Shown: one piece after another, positions 25,238 to 33,285 of the stretch | Layout of the letters: each line of letters begins with the position of its first letter | How positions within the stretch are numbered: position 1 is the stretch's first letter | Origin: Frondihabitans peucedani | Lineage (GTDB): Bacteria > Actinomycetota > Actinomycetes > Actinomycetales > Microbacteriaceae | Assembly (NCBI RefSeq): GCF_039537585.1 | Contig: NZ_BAABAU010000001.1 | Coordinates: 372,001 to 436,000, forward strand | Direction: 5' to 3' | Length of the DNA stretch: 64,000 nucleotides | The notes under the pieces: model-generated | Told to the model about the DNA's origin: nothing | What the model saw: only the letters and a program-made list of their open reading frames with translations | Databases searched by the model: none | Position numbers and translations under genes: made by a program

Positions 25238-26580
25238 CGGGGAGCCACCGCCAGGGCGTGCTCCGCCACGAGGGCCTCGTCGACGAGCTCGCCGCCGACG
25301 ACGGTCTGGTAGCCGGCGTGGAAGGTGGCCTCGACCCGGCCGGGCAGGCGGCGCTCGAGGAAGGGCGAGTTGCTGCTCTTGCCGGCGAGGTCGCGGACGG
25401 AGAACTCCCTGGTCACACTCCGATCGTAGAGCGTGATCTCGGCCGGCGAGCCCACGCCGATCGGCCGACCGTGGCCCTCGACCTGTCCGATGGCCGCCGG
25501 CGTGATCGACAGGACGCGCTCGACGTCGTTCCAGTCGAGGAGGCCGGTGTCGACCATCGTCTTCTGCACGACGCTCAGGGCCGACTCGAGGCCGACCATG
25601 CCGTTGGCGGCGTTGTCCCACTCGCACGACTTCGCCTCCGCCGTGTGCGGCGCGTGGTCGGTCGCGACGATGTCGATGGTGCCGTCGGCCAGCCCCTGGC
25701 GGAGCGCCTCGACGTCCTCCTGGCGGCGGAGCGGCGGGTTCACCTTGTAGCGGGCGTCGTAGGTCGAGACGAGGTCCTCGGTGAGGAGGAGGTGGTGCGG
25801 GGTGACCTCGGCCGTGACGTCGAAGCCGCGCGACTTGGCCCAGCGGACCACCTCGACGCTCCCGGCCGTGGAGACGTGGCAGACGTGCAGCCGCGCGCCG
25901 ACGTGGTGCGCGAGGAGGACGTCGCGGGCGATGATCGCCTCTTCGGCGACCGCGGGCCATCCTGCGAGCCCGAGGGTCGCCGAGAGCTCGCCCTCGTTCA
26001 TCTGCGCGCCGATGGTGAGCCGAGGCTCCTGGGCGTGCTGGGCGAGGACGCCGCCGAAGCCCTTGATGTACTCGAGGGCGCGGCGCATGAGCAGGGGGTC
26101 GGAGACGCACACGCCGTCGTCGGAGAAGACCCGCACCCTCGCCCGCGAGGTCGCCATCGCGCCGATCTCGGAGAGGTGGGTGCCCTGGAGGCCCTGCGAC
26201 ACGGCTCCGATCGGGCGGACCGTCACGTAGCCGGCGCGGTCGCCGAGGGCCTGCACCTGCTCGACGACGCCGGCGGTGTCGGCGACCGGCGACGAGTTCG
26301 CCATCGCGTTGACCGCCGTGAAGCCGCCCTTCGCCGCCGCCCGCGAACCGGTCAGGACCGTCTCGCTGCCCTCGAAGCCGGGCTCGCGGAGGTGCGTGTG
26401 CAGGTCGACCAGGCCCGGGAGCGCGAGGAGCCCGGCGGCATCGACGACCGTCGCGCCGACCGAGGTGAGGTTCACGCCGAGGGCCTTGACCACGCCCCCG
26501 CCGATCAGGATGTCGGTGGTGCGGCCATCGCTGAGGCTCGCACCCTTGATCAGGTGCTCGGTGCGGTTCTGGTCGGTCAC
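25234..26580 (-). CDS. pyrC: Dihydroorotase
   Basis: Cyclises carbamoyl aspartate to dihydroorotate. It is an amidohydrolase of 448 residues from GTG 26578-26580. Metal ligands are in [12 protein letters not shown] (HxH), [10 protein letters not shown] and EVTPHHL, and the catalytic Asp is in IVATDHAPH. The length matches the type I bacterial enzyme. It overlaps pyrB and the PH-like gene by GTGA on both sides. Confidence 0.97.
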   Translation of the reverse strand: MTDQNRTEHLIKGASLSDGRTTDILIGGGVVKALGVNLTSVGATVVDAAGLLALPGLVDLHTHLREPGFEGSETVLTGSRAAAKGGFTAVNAMANSSPVADTAGVVEQVQALGDRAGYVTVRPIGAVSQGLQGTHLSEIGAMATSRARVRVFSDDGVCVSDPLLMRRALEYIKGFGGVLAQHAQEPRLTIGAQMNEGELSATLGLAGWPAVAEEAIIARDVLLAHHVGARLHVCHVSTAGSVEVVRWAKSRGFDVTAEVTPHHLLLTEDLVSTYDARYKVNPPLRRQEDVEALRQGLADGTIDIVATDHAPHTAEAKSCEWDNAANGMVGLESALSVVQKTMVDTGLLDWNDVERVLSITPAAIGQVEGHGRPIGVGSPAEITLYDRSVTREFSVRDLAGKSSNSPFLERRLPGRVEATFHAGYQTVVGGELVDEALVAEHALAVAPR

Positions 26581-27542
26581 TGCGCTCCTTGAGAGGTCTG
26601 GGTGCCTGCGGCGAGGGTCAGGTAGAGCACGGCCATGCGGACCGAGACGCCGTTCGCGACCTGCTCGAGGACCGTCGACTGGGCCGAGTCGGCCGCCTCG
26701 TCGCTGATCTCGAGGCCGCGGTTCATCGGCCCCGGGTGCATGACGAGGGTGGTGTCGGGCAGCTTCCGGAAGCGCTCGGCGGTGAGGCCCCACGCCCGGG
26801 CGTACTCGCGGCCGTTCGGGAAGAACGCCGCGTTCATGCGCTCCTGCTGGATCCGGAGCATCATCACGACGTCGGGCCGCACCTGCGCGATCGCCTCGTC
26901 GAGGTCGTAGTGCACGTCGACGCCGAATGCCGCGACCCCGTTCGGGATGAGCGTCGGCGGCGCCACGAAGGCGACCTCGGCGCCGAGCGTCTTCAGGAGC
27001 CACGCGTTCGAGCGGGCGACCCGGGAGTGCAGGATGTCGCCCACGATCAGGACGCGGACGCCGTCGAGCCCTCTCTCCCGGCTGGCGTCGCCGTGGAGGC
27101 GCCTTCTCATCGTGAACGCGTCGAGGAGCGCCTGCGTCGGGTGCTCGTGCGTGCCGTCGCCGGCGTTGACCACTCCCGCGTCGACCCAGCCGCTGTGGGC
27201 GAGCACGCGGGGCGCGCCGGACGCGGGGTGCCGGATGACGATCCCGTCGGCACCCATCGCGGCGAGGGTCTGCGCGGTGTCTTTCAGCGACTCCCCCTTC
27301 GACACGCTCGAGCCCTTGGCGGAGAAGTTGATGACGTCCGCGCTCAGGCGCTTGGCCGCCGCCTCGAAGGAGATCCGGGTGCGGGTGGAGTCCTCGAAGA
27401 AGAGGTTGACGACGGTGATGCCGCGGAGGGTCGGCAGCTTCTTGACCTCGCGGGTCGAGACGGCGGCCATGTCCTCCGCGATGTCGAGGATCTGCACGGC
27501 GTCGTCGCGGCCGAGGTCGGCGGTGCTGAGGAGGTGCTTCAC
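26577..27542 (-). CDS. pyrB: Aspartate carbamoyltransferase catalytic subunit
   Basis: Condenses carbamoyl phosphate with aspartate. It has 321 residues from GTG 27540-27542. The carbamoyl-phosphate loop [13 protein letters not shown] is intact, followed by the flexible [14 protein letters not shown] loop, [19 protein letters not shown], and MHPGPMNRG for aspartate binding. No pyrI regulatory subunit is nearby, as expected in actinobacteria where PyrR controls the operon. Confidence 0.98.
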   Translation of the reverse strand: MKHLLSTADLGRDDAVQILDIAEDMAAVSTREVKKLPTLRGITVVNLFFEDSTRTRISFEAAAKRLSADVINFSAKGSSVSKGESLKDTAQTLAAMGADGIVIRHPASGAPRVLAHSGWVDAGVVNAGDGTHEHPTQALLDAFTMRRRLHGDASRERGLDGVRVLIVGDILHSRVARSNAWLLKTLGAEVAFVAPPTLIPNGVAAFGVDVHYDLDEAIAQVRPDVVMMLRIQQERMNAAFFPNGREYARAWGLTAERFRKLPDTTLVMHPGPMNRGLEISDEAADSAQSTVLEQVANGVSVRMAVLYLTLAAGTQTSQGAQ

Positions 27543-28084
27543 GACGCTCCCCCCTCGATGGCGACCGAGTCGCCGTCGCCGGCGTCGCTCTCGGCGAGGC
27601 GGACGAAGATGCGCTCCGCGGTCGAGGTGGGGAGGTTCTTGCCCACGTAGTCGGCCCGGATCGGGAGCTCGCGGTGACCCCGGTCGACCAGGACGGCGAG
27701 TCGTACGACGCGGGGCCGCCCGAGAGCGCTGATCGCGTCGAGAGCGGCCCGGATCGTGCGGCCCGAGTAGAGCACGTCGTCGACGAGGACGACCGTCTTG
27801 CCGTCGATGCCGCCGGGCGGCAGGGACGTCGGCTGCGGCGACCGGGTGGGCTGCCTCCGCAGATCGTCGCGGTAGAGCGTCACGTCGACCGATCCGGTCG
27901 GGACCGCCTCGCCGCTGATCGACTCGAGCGCGCGGCCCAGGCGGTCGGCCAGATGGACGCCGCGGGTGGGGATGCCCAGGACGACAAGGTCGTCGGAACC
28001 GCGGTTGCCCTCGAGGATCTCGTGGGCGATGCGTGTCAGTGCACGCGTGATGTCAGCCTGACTCAGCACTTCTCTGGTGCTCAA
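27539..28084 (-). CDS. pyrR: Pyrimidine operon regulator / uracil phosphoribosyltransferase
   Basis: RNA-binding regulator of the pyr operon. In mycobacteria PyrR represses translation by binding a loop in its own leader when UMP is high. It has 181 residues, with the PRPP loop [20 protein letters not shown] and [16 protein letters not shown]. The TTG start at 28082-28084 has AAGGGGG seven bases upstream. That ribosome-binding site lies directly beside the candidate PyrR-binding hairpin. The [18 protein letters not shown] stretch aligns with the family N-terminus. Confidence 0.95.
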   Translation of the reverse strand: MSTREVLSQADITRALTRIAHEILEGNRGSDDLVVLGIPTRGVHLADRLGRALESISGEAVPTGSVDVTLYRDDLRRQPTRSPQPTSLPPGGIDGKTVVLVDDVLYSGRTIRAALDAISALGRPRVVRLAVLVDRGHRELPIRADYVGKNLPTSTAERIFVRLAESDAGDGDSVAIEGGAS

Positions 28085-28094
28085 TCGGACCCCC

Positions 28095-28116
28095 TTCCCC
28101 GCCTCTCGGGACGGAA
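28095..28116 (-). promoter_or_regulatory. Candidate PyrR-binding RNA loop in the pyr leader
   Basis: On the minus strand the leader reads GTCCCGAGAGGC (28112-28101), flanked by TTCC and GGAA that can pair. This matches the conserved purine-rich PyrR-binding loop (UCCNGAGAGGC-like) known from Gram-positive pyr leaders. It ends just at the pyrR Shine-Dalgarno, so PyrR binding would block initiation, the mechanism described for mycobacterial pyrR. Function here is inferred. Confidence 0.6.
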
Positions 28117-28146
28117 CTTAAAGGACGTCGGTGTGGTGCGGGGTCA

Positions 28147-28152
28147 AGCCTA
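28147..28152 (-). promoter_or_regulatory. Probable -10 of the pyr operon
   Basis: The minus strand reads TAGGCT, 62 bases before the pyrR start codon. Transcription from here would include the whole PyrR-binding loop in a short leader, which fits the regulatory model. The sequence TAGGCTTGAC is also found before rpe. Confidence 0.45.
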
Positions 28153-28156
28153 GCGG

Positions 28157-28966
28157 CTACGGGACGGGGTGCTCGCCCTGCCAGAGGGTGTCGACGGCCT
28201 CGAACTCGCGGGGGTAGCACTCGGTGTCGAACGCGACGCTGCCGTCGGAGGCATAGGCGTAGTCGTACCGCTCGTCGGCGAAGGGGACGACGCCCATGGG
28301 GTGACCGGCCTCCGCCATGCAGGCCTGAAGGCGGTTGAAGGCGGTCGTGTACTCCGCGAAAGTCGCTTTGCCGTCGGCGGTCTCGGCGTCCTGCTGGGCG
28401 GAGGCTCTGGCGAGCGTCGGGAATCTGGCCCACGAGATCCAGACGGCGTACCGGGCGCTGTCAGGGCCGGAGACCGTGAACGAACGACCGGTGCCGGACA
28501 CGGACCGATAGGCGGCGGCATCGGGAGAACCGACAGTGCACGGACCCGCCTCTCCGACCGGCAGGGAGCCCCACCTCTGCGAGAACGTCCCGGGATCCGT
28601 GCAGGTGAAGACCACTTCGATGGCGTCAGCACCGGCGGGCCTCGACGGGAGGCGGATCTCCGCGGGTCCCGAGAGCTGCTGGAACACGGGAGCGCCGACG
28701 AGTCGTCCGTGCGTCGTCTCCGACATGTCGTAGCGGGCCGTCGTCGCCATCAGCGACTCGACCGCGCTCTGGTCACCCGATCCCGCGGCGGCCGCAGCGG
28801 TCAGGCCTCCGGTGAGCGCCCCTCCCACGACGAAGGCCGTCACGACGGCGACCACGGTGGAGCGGTGCGGTCGGCGACGTCGGGCGGGGGCGGTCTCGAC
28901 CCGTTCGACGAGGGCGTCCCTGATCCTGCTCAGGCGTTCGGTGGGTGCGTCGACGGTGCTGTTCAC
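28157..28966 (-). CDS. Membrane-anchored partner of an ECF sigma factor (putative anti-sigma factor)
   Basis: A 269-residue protein whose GTG start (28964-28966) overlaps the sigma gene stop as GTGA. The N-terminal ~30 residues (LSRIRDALVERVETAPARRRR) are cytoplasmic. One TM helix follows at about 33-60, then an extracytoplasmic domain of about 200 residues with four cysteines (VFTCTDPG, GPCTVG, LQACMAEAG, DTECYP) that could form two disulfides. Its arrangement mirrors the pair at 61385-62835. No classic zinc anti-sigma HxxxCxxC motif is visible. The anti-sigma role is inferred from linkage and topology. Confidence 0.75.
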   Translation of the reverse strand: MNSTVDAPTERLSRIRDALVERVETAPARRRRPHRSTVVAVVTAFVVGGALTGGLTAAAAAGSGDQSAVESLMATTARYDMSETTHGRLVGAPVFQQLSGPAEIRLPSRPAGADAIEVVFTCTDPGTFSQRWGSLPVGEAGPCTVGSPDAAAYRSVSGTGRSFTVSGPDSARYAVWISWARFPTLARASAQQDAETADGKATFAEYTTAFNRLQACMAEAGHPMGVVPFADERYDYAYASDGSVAFDTECYPREFEAVDTLWQGEHPVP

Positions 28967-29517
28967 GGGGTGCCTCCGAGGGGTTCGGTCGTCGCCTGGT
29001 ACTGCTTCTGGAGTCGGGCCTTCGCCCGGTGGAGTCTCGACTTCACGGTGCCTGCCGGCACGCCGAGCACGGACGCCGCCTCGCGCTCGCCGAGTCCTTC
29101 GACGACGCAGAGCGTCAGCACGCGCTGGTCGGCCAGCGGGAGGCCGGAGAGCGCCTCGACGGCCGAGCCGTCGGTGAAGGCGTCGGCAGGATCGGGCGCA
29201 GGATCGTCGACCGGGAACCTCCCGAGGAACGCCCGGTGCCGCCTGGTCGACCGCTGCAGATTGTGCGCGGTGTTCGTCGCGGTGACGAGCAGCCACGGCA
29301 GGAGGCTGTCGTCGACGAAGCGGACCCGGTCGCGCTTCCGCCACGCCTCGAGGAACACCACCGCCACGACGTCGTCCGCGTCGTCGGGCGTCGGCACCAG
29401 CGCCCACGCGTGGCGTCGCAGCCTCGGCGCGTGCCGGTCGAAGACGCGCGCGAACGCCCGGCCGTCGCCCTCCTGGGCCAGCGCCCAGTCGGCGTGATCC
29501 CCCGTGATCCTGTTCAT
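28963..29517 (-). CDS. ECF-family RNA polymerase sigma factor
   Basis: A 184-residue sigma-70 group 4 protein. Region 2 is at about residues 20-95 (DADDVVAVVFLEAWRKRD, then LPWLLVTATNTAHNLQR). Region 4 is at about 125-170, with the helix-turn-helix LGEREAASVLGVPAGTVKSRLHRAKARLQ. The start is ATG 29515-29517. A GGAACC...GGACAC promoter-like element lies immediately upstream and also occurs before the paralogous sigma gene at 61385, suggesting autoregulation. It is transcribed together with the membrane partner at 28157. Confidence 0.93.
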   Translation of the reverse strand: MNRITGDHADWALAQEGDGRAFARVFDRHAPRLRRHAWALVPTPDDADDVVAVVFLEAWRKRDRVRFVDDSLLPWLLVTATNTAHNLQRSTRRHRAFLGRFPVDDPAPDPADAFTDGSAVEALSGLPLADQRVLTLCVVEGLGEREAASVLGVPAGTVKSRLHRAKARLQKQYQATTEPLGGTP

Positions 29518-29525
29518 GTCTCGTA

Positions 29526-29551
29526 GTGTCCGGCCGCCCCCGATCGGTTCC
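29526..29551 (-). promoter_or_regulatory. Candidate ECF-type autoregulatory promoter
   Basis: The minus strand reads GGAACC (29551-29546), 14 bases, then GGACAC (29531-29526). It lies 8 bases before the sigma factor ATG, so the transcript would be nearly leaderless. GGAAC is a typical ECF -35 core. The same pair of boxes with 13-base spacing precedes the second sigma gene. Confidence 0.45.
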
Positions 29552-29585
29552 CTCTCGACACGGCGGCTTCCGCCCAGACGCGAGA

Positions 29586-29631
29586 GGGCCGGAATGCTCG
29601 CTCTGCGGGGGCAGAGCGGGCATTCCGGCCC
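29586..29631 (-). terminator. Long hairpin terminator after osmC
   Basis: A 21-base stem with one mismatch (29586-29606 and 29611-29631) around a GGGG loop. It lies 24 bases downstream of the osmC stop and upstream of the sigma operon. It separates the peroxide-resistance genes from the sigma pair. Confidence 0.75.
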
Positions 29632-29654
29632 GGTCGGTGCTGTGGCGGGGAGGC

Positions 29655-30098
29655 CTAGCTCTCGAAGGTGGTGTCGAGGGTGATCTCGACGCCGGTGAGG
29701 GCCTTCGACACGGGGCAGGTGGCCTTCGCGTCGGCGGCGGCCTTCTCGAAGGTGGCCTCGTCGATACCGGAGACCTCGCCCTTGACGGTGAGGTGGATGC
29801 CGGTCAGCTTGAAGCCGCCGTCGGAGGAGTCGGCGCCGAGCGAGACGTCGGCCTTGACGTCGAGGGCCTCGACGGTGCCGCCGGCCTGGCCGAGGATCGC
29901 CGAGAACTGCATGGCGTAGCAGGCCGAGTGGGCGGCAGCGATGAGCTCCTCGGGGCTCGTGGCGCCGTTGGCCTCGTCGGCGGCGCGCTTCGGGAACGAC
30001 ACGTCGAAGGTGGCGAGCTTGGAGCTGGAGAGCTCGACCTGGCCGGAGCCCTCTTCGAGGCTGCCGTTCCAGGCGGTGCGTGAGGTGCGAGTGGGCAT
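29655..30098 (-). CDS. osmC: OsmC-family peroxiredoxin
   Basis: Thiol-dependent reductase for organic hydroperoxides. It has 147 residues with the two redox cysteines at 60 (AAHSACYAMQFS) and 128 (ATCPVSKALTG), plus the N-terminal TAWNGSLEEGSGQV and SPEELIAAAHS typical of the OsmC subgroup. It is 47 bases downstream of the OhrR-type regulator and in the same direction, so the two form an operon under that repressor. Confidence 0.93.
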   Translation of the reverse strand: MPTRTSRTAWNGSLEEGSGQVELSSSKLATFDVSFPKRAADEANGATSPEELIAAAHSACYAMQFSAILGQAGGTVEALDVKADVSLGADSSDGGFKLTGIHLTVKGEVSGIDEATFEKAAADAKATCPVSKALTGVEITLDTTFES

Positions 30099-30145
30099 GA
30101 TTTCTCTTTTCGTCAGGTGATGAGGTGGAGCGGAAGGAGGTCGAG

Positions 30146-30595
30146 TCAGAGGGTCGCGCGGACGGAGCCGGCGAGGGCGGTGATCTGCCCCTGCAGAGCC
30201 ACGAGGGCCGCAGGATCGAGGCCGGTCGCCTCGCAGATGCTGCCCGGGATCGAGGCGGTCGCCTCCCGCAGCGCCTCGCCGCCGGGCGTCAGCGACACCT
30301 CGACGACGCGCTCGTCGTCGTGGCTGCGGCTGCGGGCCACGTGACCCGTGGCCTCGAGGCGGCGAAGGAGCGGCGACAGGGTGCCCGAGTCGAGCTGCAG
30401 GCGCTCGCCGAGGTGCGTGACGGTCGAGGGGCCGTCCTGCCAGAGGACGAGCAGGACGAGGTACTGCGGGTAGGTGACGCCGAGCGGCTCGAGGAGCTCG
30501 CGGTAGCGCGACGTGATCGCCCGGGACGCGCTGTAGAGCGCGAAGCAGATCTGCTCGTCGAGGAGCGGGGCGGGGATCGCGGTGGCTGTCGGCAC
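30146..30595 (-). CDS. ohrR: OhrR-type MarR-family organic peroxide sensor
   Basis: Redox-sensing repressor of the osmC gene. With the GTG start at 30593-30595 it has 149 residues. The sensing cysteine is Cys17 in EQICFALYSASRA, the position of Cys15 in B. subtilis OhrR, and the wing region DDERVVEVSLT is present. A further in-frame ATG at 30643 would extend the protein through the palindromic operator at 30628-30639, so I prefer the shorter start, though its ribosome-binding site (GGGAG) is very close. It is a one-Cys type, with no C-terminal resolving Cys beyond the helix region seen. Confidence 0.9.
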   Translation of the reverse strand: MPTATAIPAPLLDEQICFALYSASRAITSRYRELLEPLGVTYPQYLVLLVLWQDGPSTVTHLGERLQLDSGTLSPLLRRLEATGHVARSRSHDDERVVEVSLTPGGEALREATASIPGSICEATGLDPAALVALQGQITALAGSVRATL

Positions 30596-30627
30596 GCTCC
30601 CGACGCTAGCACCTCGCGCACGATCAT

Positions 30628-30639
30628 GTTGCGCGCAAC
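30628..30639. promoter_or_regulatory. Palindromic OhrR operator
   Basis: A perfect 12-base palindrome, GTTGCGCGCAAC, 33 bases upstream of the ohrR GTG start. Inverted TTGC...GCAA repeats are typical binding sites for MarR/OhrR repressors. The placement fits autorepression of the ohrR-osmC operon. This is inference from sequence. Confidence 0.6.
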
Positions 30640-30656
30640 TCATCTGGGCCGGCGAA

Positions 30657-30704
30657 AGGCCGATTTCCGCCCCCGCACGGGTGCGGGAGGGCGGAAAACG
30701 GCCT
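30657..30704 (-). terminator. Hairpin terminator after nusB
   Basis: Outer arms AGGCCGATTTCCGCCC (30657-30672) and GGGCGGAAAACGGCCT (30689-30704) pair with one mismatch. An inner CCGCAC/GTGCGG stem extends the hairpin. It lies about 70 bases past the nusB stop and just upstream of the ohrR promoter region, so it insulates the two operons. Confidence 0.7.
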
Positions 30705-30773
30705 CTCGGTGGAGGTGGTTGGCGCTGGCGCGCTGGTTGGGCTGGCGCGGCAGGCGCGCAGGCGCCGCTGGCG

Positions 30774-31190
30774 TCAGGAAGCGGTGGTGGTCGCGATCCT
30801 GCCCAGCAGTCCGTTCACGAATCCCGCCGAGTCGTCGGTCGACAGCGTCTGCGCGAGCTCGACGGCCTCGGAGATCGCCACGGCGTCGGGGATGTCGTCG
30901 TTGTGCGTCAGCTCCCAGATGCCGATGCGGAGGATCGCGCGGTCAATGGTCGGCATCCGCTGCAGCGACCAGCCCTGCGAGTATGTCTCGATGAGCTCGT
31001 CGATCTCGGGACGGTTCTCGATCACGCCCTGGACGATGTCGCGCGCGTAGCCCCAGGACGAGGTGCGCTCGGGGTTCGCCATCGCACGCTGGGTCTCCTG
31101 GACGAGAGCGTCGTCGATGGAGATCTGCCGGATGTCGGCCACGTACAGGACGTCGAGCGCGCGCTTCCGGGCCTTGGTTCTGGCACTCAT
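30774..31190 (-). CDS. nusB: Transcription antitermination factor NusB
   Basis: All-alpha RNA-binding protein that joins NusE/S10 on boxA RNA for rRNA antitermination. It has 138 residues, with SARTKARKRALDVLYVADIR at the N-terminus and the conserved IDRAILRIGIWELTHNDDIPDAVAISEAVELAQTLSTDDSAGFVNGLLGRI C-terminal half in short blocks. The start is ATG 31188-31190, 15 bases after efp, and they form one operon. Confidence 0.95.
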   Translation of the reverse strand: MSARTKARKRALDVLYVADIRQISIDDALVQETQRAMANPERTSSWGYARDIVQGVIENRPEIDELIETYSQGWSLQRMPTIDRAILRIGIWELTHNDDIPDAVAISEAVELAQTLSTDDSAGFVNGLLGRIATTTAS

Positions 31191-31205
31191 GGGTGGAGGC
31201 GCCGC

Positions 31206-31769
31206 CTAGTCGTTGACGCGACCGAGGTAGCTGCCGTCGCGCGTGTCGACCTTGACCCGCGTGCCGGTCTCGAGGAACAGCGGCACCTGGATCTCGTAGC
31301 CGGTCTCGACGGTGGCGGGCTTGGTGCCGCCGGTCGAGCGGTCGCCCTGGAGGCCGGGCTCGGTGTAGGTGACCTCGAGGACGACCGAGGCCGGCAGCTC
31401 GATGTAGAGCGGGTCGCCGTCGTGCAGCGCGACCTGGACGTTCTGGTTCTCGAGCATGAAGTTCTTGGCGTCGCCGACGACCGTGGCCGGGATGTTGATC
31501 TGGTCGTAGTCGGTGGTGTCCATGAACACGTAGCCGTCGGCCTCGGCGTAGAGGTAGGTGTACTCGCGGCGGTCGACGTTGGCGAAATCGATCTTGGTGC
31601 CGGCGTTGAACGTGCGGTCCACGACCTTGCCGCTCATGACGTTCTTCATCTTCGTGCGGACGAACGCTCCACCCTTGCCCGGCTTGACGTGCTGGAACTC
31701 GATCACGTTCCAGAGCTGGCCGTCGATGTTGAGAACGGCGCCGTTCTTGATGTCGTTGGTAGTCGCCAT
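31206..31769 (-). CDS. efp: Elongation factor P
   Basis: Relieves ribosome stalling at polyproline stretches. It has 187 residues in three beta-barrel domains. The tip loop [14 protein letters not shown] carries the functional Lys32, which in actinobacteria is generally not beta-lysylated. The C-terminal signature [29 protein letters not shown] is present. The ATG start 31767-31769 has AAAAGGAT upstream. Transcription probably starts at the -10 at 31865-31870, giving a leader of about 90 bases. Confidence 0.97.
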   Translation of the reverse strand: MATTNDIKNGAVLNIDGQLWNVIEFQHVKPGKGGAFVRTKMKNVMSGKVVDRTFNAGTKIDFANVDRREYTYLYAEADGYVFMDTTDYDQINIPATVVGDAKNFMLENQNVQVALHDGDPLYIELPASVVLEVTYTEPGLQGDRSTGGTKPATVETGYEIQVPLFLETGTRVKVDTRDGSYLGRVND

Positions 31770-31864
31770 GCGCTGGAAATCCTTTTACGTCTGAGGAGTT
31801 GTGAAGTGGTCTGGTGCTCTGCAGCCTCGGAAGGCGCGGCACGGGGCCGGTGACGGCCCAGACA

Positions 31865-31870
31865 AGTGTA
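31865..31870 (-). promoter_or_regulatory. Probable -10 of the efp-nusB operon
   Basis: The minus strand reads TACACT in the 110-base gap upstream of efp. The same hexamer precedes yebC. No clear -35 is seen. Confidence 0.5.
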
Positions 31871-31879
31871 CCCGGAACT

Positions 31880-32542
31880 CTACGCGGGGCCCCGGAGACC
31901 GCGGCGGAGCCTCGTGATCCTGCGGAGCAGCAGGATCGAGGCGACGATCGCGATCGTGCCGTAGACGACGCCGTCACCGACGACGGCACCCTGCGAGGGG
32001 CCCGGCAGATCGGACAAGAAAGCGGCCCAGGACGCTCCGAGGAGGCCGAGGAGTCCGAGGGCGAGAAGGCCGAGTGCGATGCCTCGGGCTCTCGCCGGGC
32101 GTCGGTCGAGCAGCCGGACCATCTCAGCGCGTGCCTGGACGGCGAACAGGAGGAGGCCGCTCAGGGAGCTGGAGGCGAGGAAGGAGCTTCCCGACACCGC
32201 TCCGGTCACAGCCAGCGTCAGGGCGAGGCCGATGCCGACGCCGACGAACGCACGCCGGTTCTGTCTCGCAGCCGTCTCCGACACCTCGATGTACGCCCGT
32301 CTGCCGAAGACGGCCAGGATGACAGCCCCGCACAGGGCAGCAAGAGCCGCGACACGCCATCCGTCGGTGAGACGAACGGTGAGAGCTGTCGTCGCGACTC
32401 CGTGAGTGGCTGCCAGGACGAGAAGGGACAGGAGCACGATCACACCCGGCAGCAGAATCCAGCCTCGCCGGGTCACCGGCTGCCACGGCAGGAGTCTCGG
32501 ATCGAATTCGTCCTCCTGCGCGTCCCCCGCCCGATCGCTCAC
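31880..32542 (-). CDS. Hypothetical multi-pass membrane protein
   Basis: A 220-residue protein I do not recognise. It has about six hydrophobic helices, including RGWILLPGVIVLLSLLVLA near residue 30 and GIALGLLALGLLGLLGASW near residue 160, with a short hydrophilic N-terminus (VSDRAGDAQEDEFDPRLLPW) and a basic C-terminal tail (RRITRLRRGLRG). The GTG start 32540-32542 overlaps the SDR gene stop, so it is the last gene of a three-gene unit with the SDR and dienelactone hydrolase genes. Confidence 0.75.
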   Translation of the reverse strand: MSDRAGDAQEDEFDPRLLPWQPVTRRGWILLPGVIVLLSLLVLAATHGVATTALTVRLTDGWRVAALAALCGAVILAVFGRRAYIEVSETAARQNRRAFVGVGIGLALTLAVTGAVSGSSFLASSSLSGLLLFAVQARAEMVRLLDRRPARARGIALGLLALGLLGLLGASWAAFLSDLPGPSQGAVVGDGVVYGTIAIVASILLLRRITRLRRGLRGPA

Positions 32543-33285
32543 GACCGCGGCCCCCGCCGCCGCGCATCCCACACCTGCTGCAGTCGCGGGTAGAGCTCCT
32601 CGAGGTCGCGGGGCAGCGCCGCCTTGGTCGCCCGGCTCTCGTCGTCGACGAGCACCTCCTCGGCGCCCTGCGCGACGCCGTCGAGCACCTGCGCGACCAC
32701 GTCCGACGGGCTGGCCTTCGGCGCGCGGACCCGGGTCACCATGTCGGTGTCGATGAACCCGGCGTGGACGGCGACGACGAGGGTGCCCTGCTCGCGGAGC
32801 TCCACCCGGACCGCGTTCGTCATCGACCACGCGGCGGCCTTGGATGCTCCGTAGCCGCCGCTCGCGGGCGGCGCCACCCAGCTCGCGATCGAGAGCACGT
32901 TCACCAGCGCTCCCCCGCCGTTCGCCGCCAGCACGGGTGCGAAGGCGCGGCACATCCGGAGCGTTCCGAAGTAGTTGACCTCCATGGCCTGGCGCGCGGC
33001 GCTGTCGTCCGCCGCTCCGACGAGCGGGTCGAGGCGCAGGATGCCGGCGTTGTTCACCAGCAGATCGACGTCCGGGCAGCGGGCCACCGCATCCTGCACC
33101 TGCGCGGCGTCGGTGATGTCGAGGGTGAGCGGCACCACGCGCGGGTCGCTCCACGGTGCGTCGCCGCGGGTGCCGGCGTAGATGCGCCGGGCGCCGCGCG
33201 CGAGGAGGCCGTCGACGAACGCCCGGCCGAGACCGCGGTTGGCGCCGGTCACGAGAGCGGTGCGGCCCTCGATCGAAAGAGTCAT
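32539..33285 (-). CDS. Short-chain dehydrogenase/reductase
   Basis: Classical SDR of 248 residues. It has the NAD(P)-binding TGANRGLG at about 13-20, the NNAG motif (LLVNNAGILRLDPL), and the catalytic Ser-Tyr-Lys set in NVLSIASWVAPPASGGYGASKAA. Substrate cannot be told from sequence. The Arg after TGAN and the Arg-Gly-Asp further on might favour NADP. The ATG start 33283-33285 overlaps the dienelactone hydrolase stop by ATGA, so the two are translated together. Confidence 0.9.
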   Translation of the reverse strand: MTLSIEGRTALVTGANRGLGRAFVDGLLARGARRIYAGTRGDAPWSDPRVVPLTLDITDAAQVQDAVARCPDVDLLVNNAGILRLDPLVGAADDSAARQAMEVNYFGTLRMCRAFAPVLAANGGGALVNVLSIASWVAPPASGGYGASKAAAWSMTNAVRVELREQGTLVVAVHAGFIDTDMVTRVRAPKASPSDVVAQVLDGVAQGAEEVLVDDESRATKAALPRDLEELYPRLQQVWDARRRGPRS

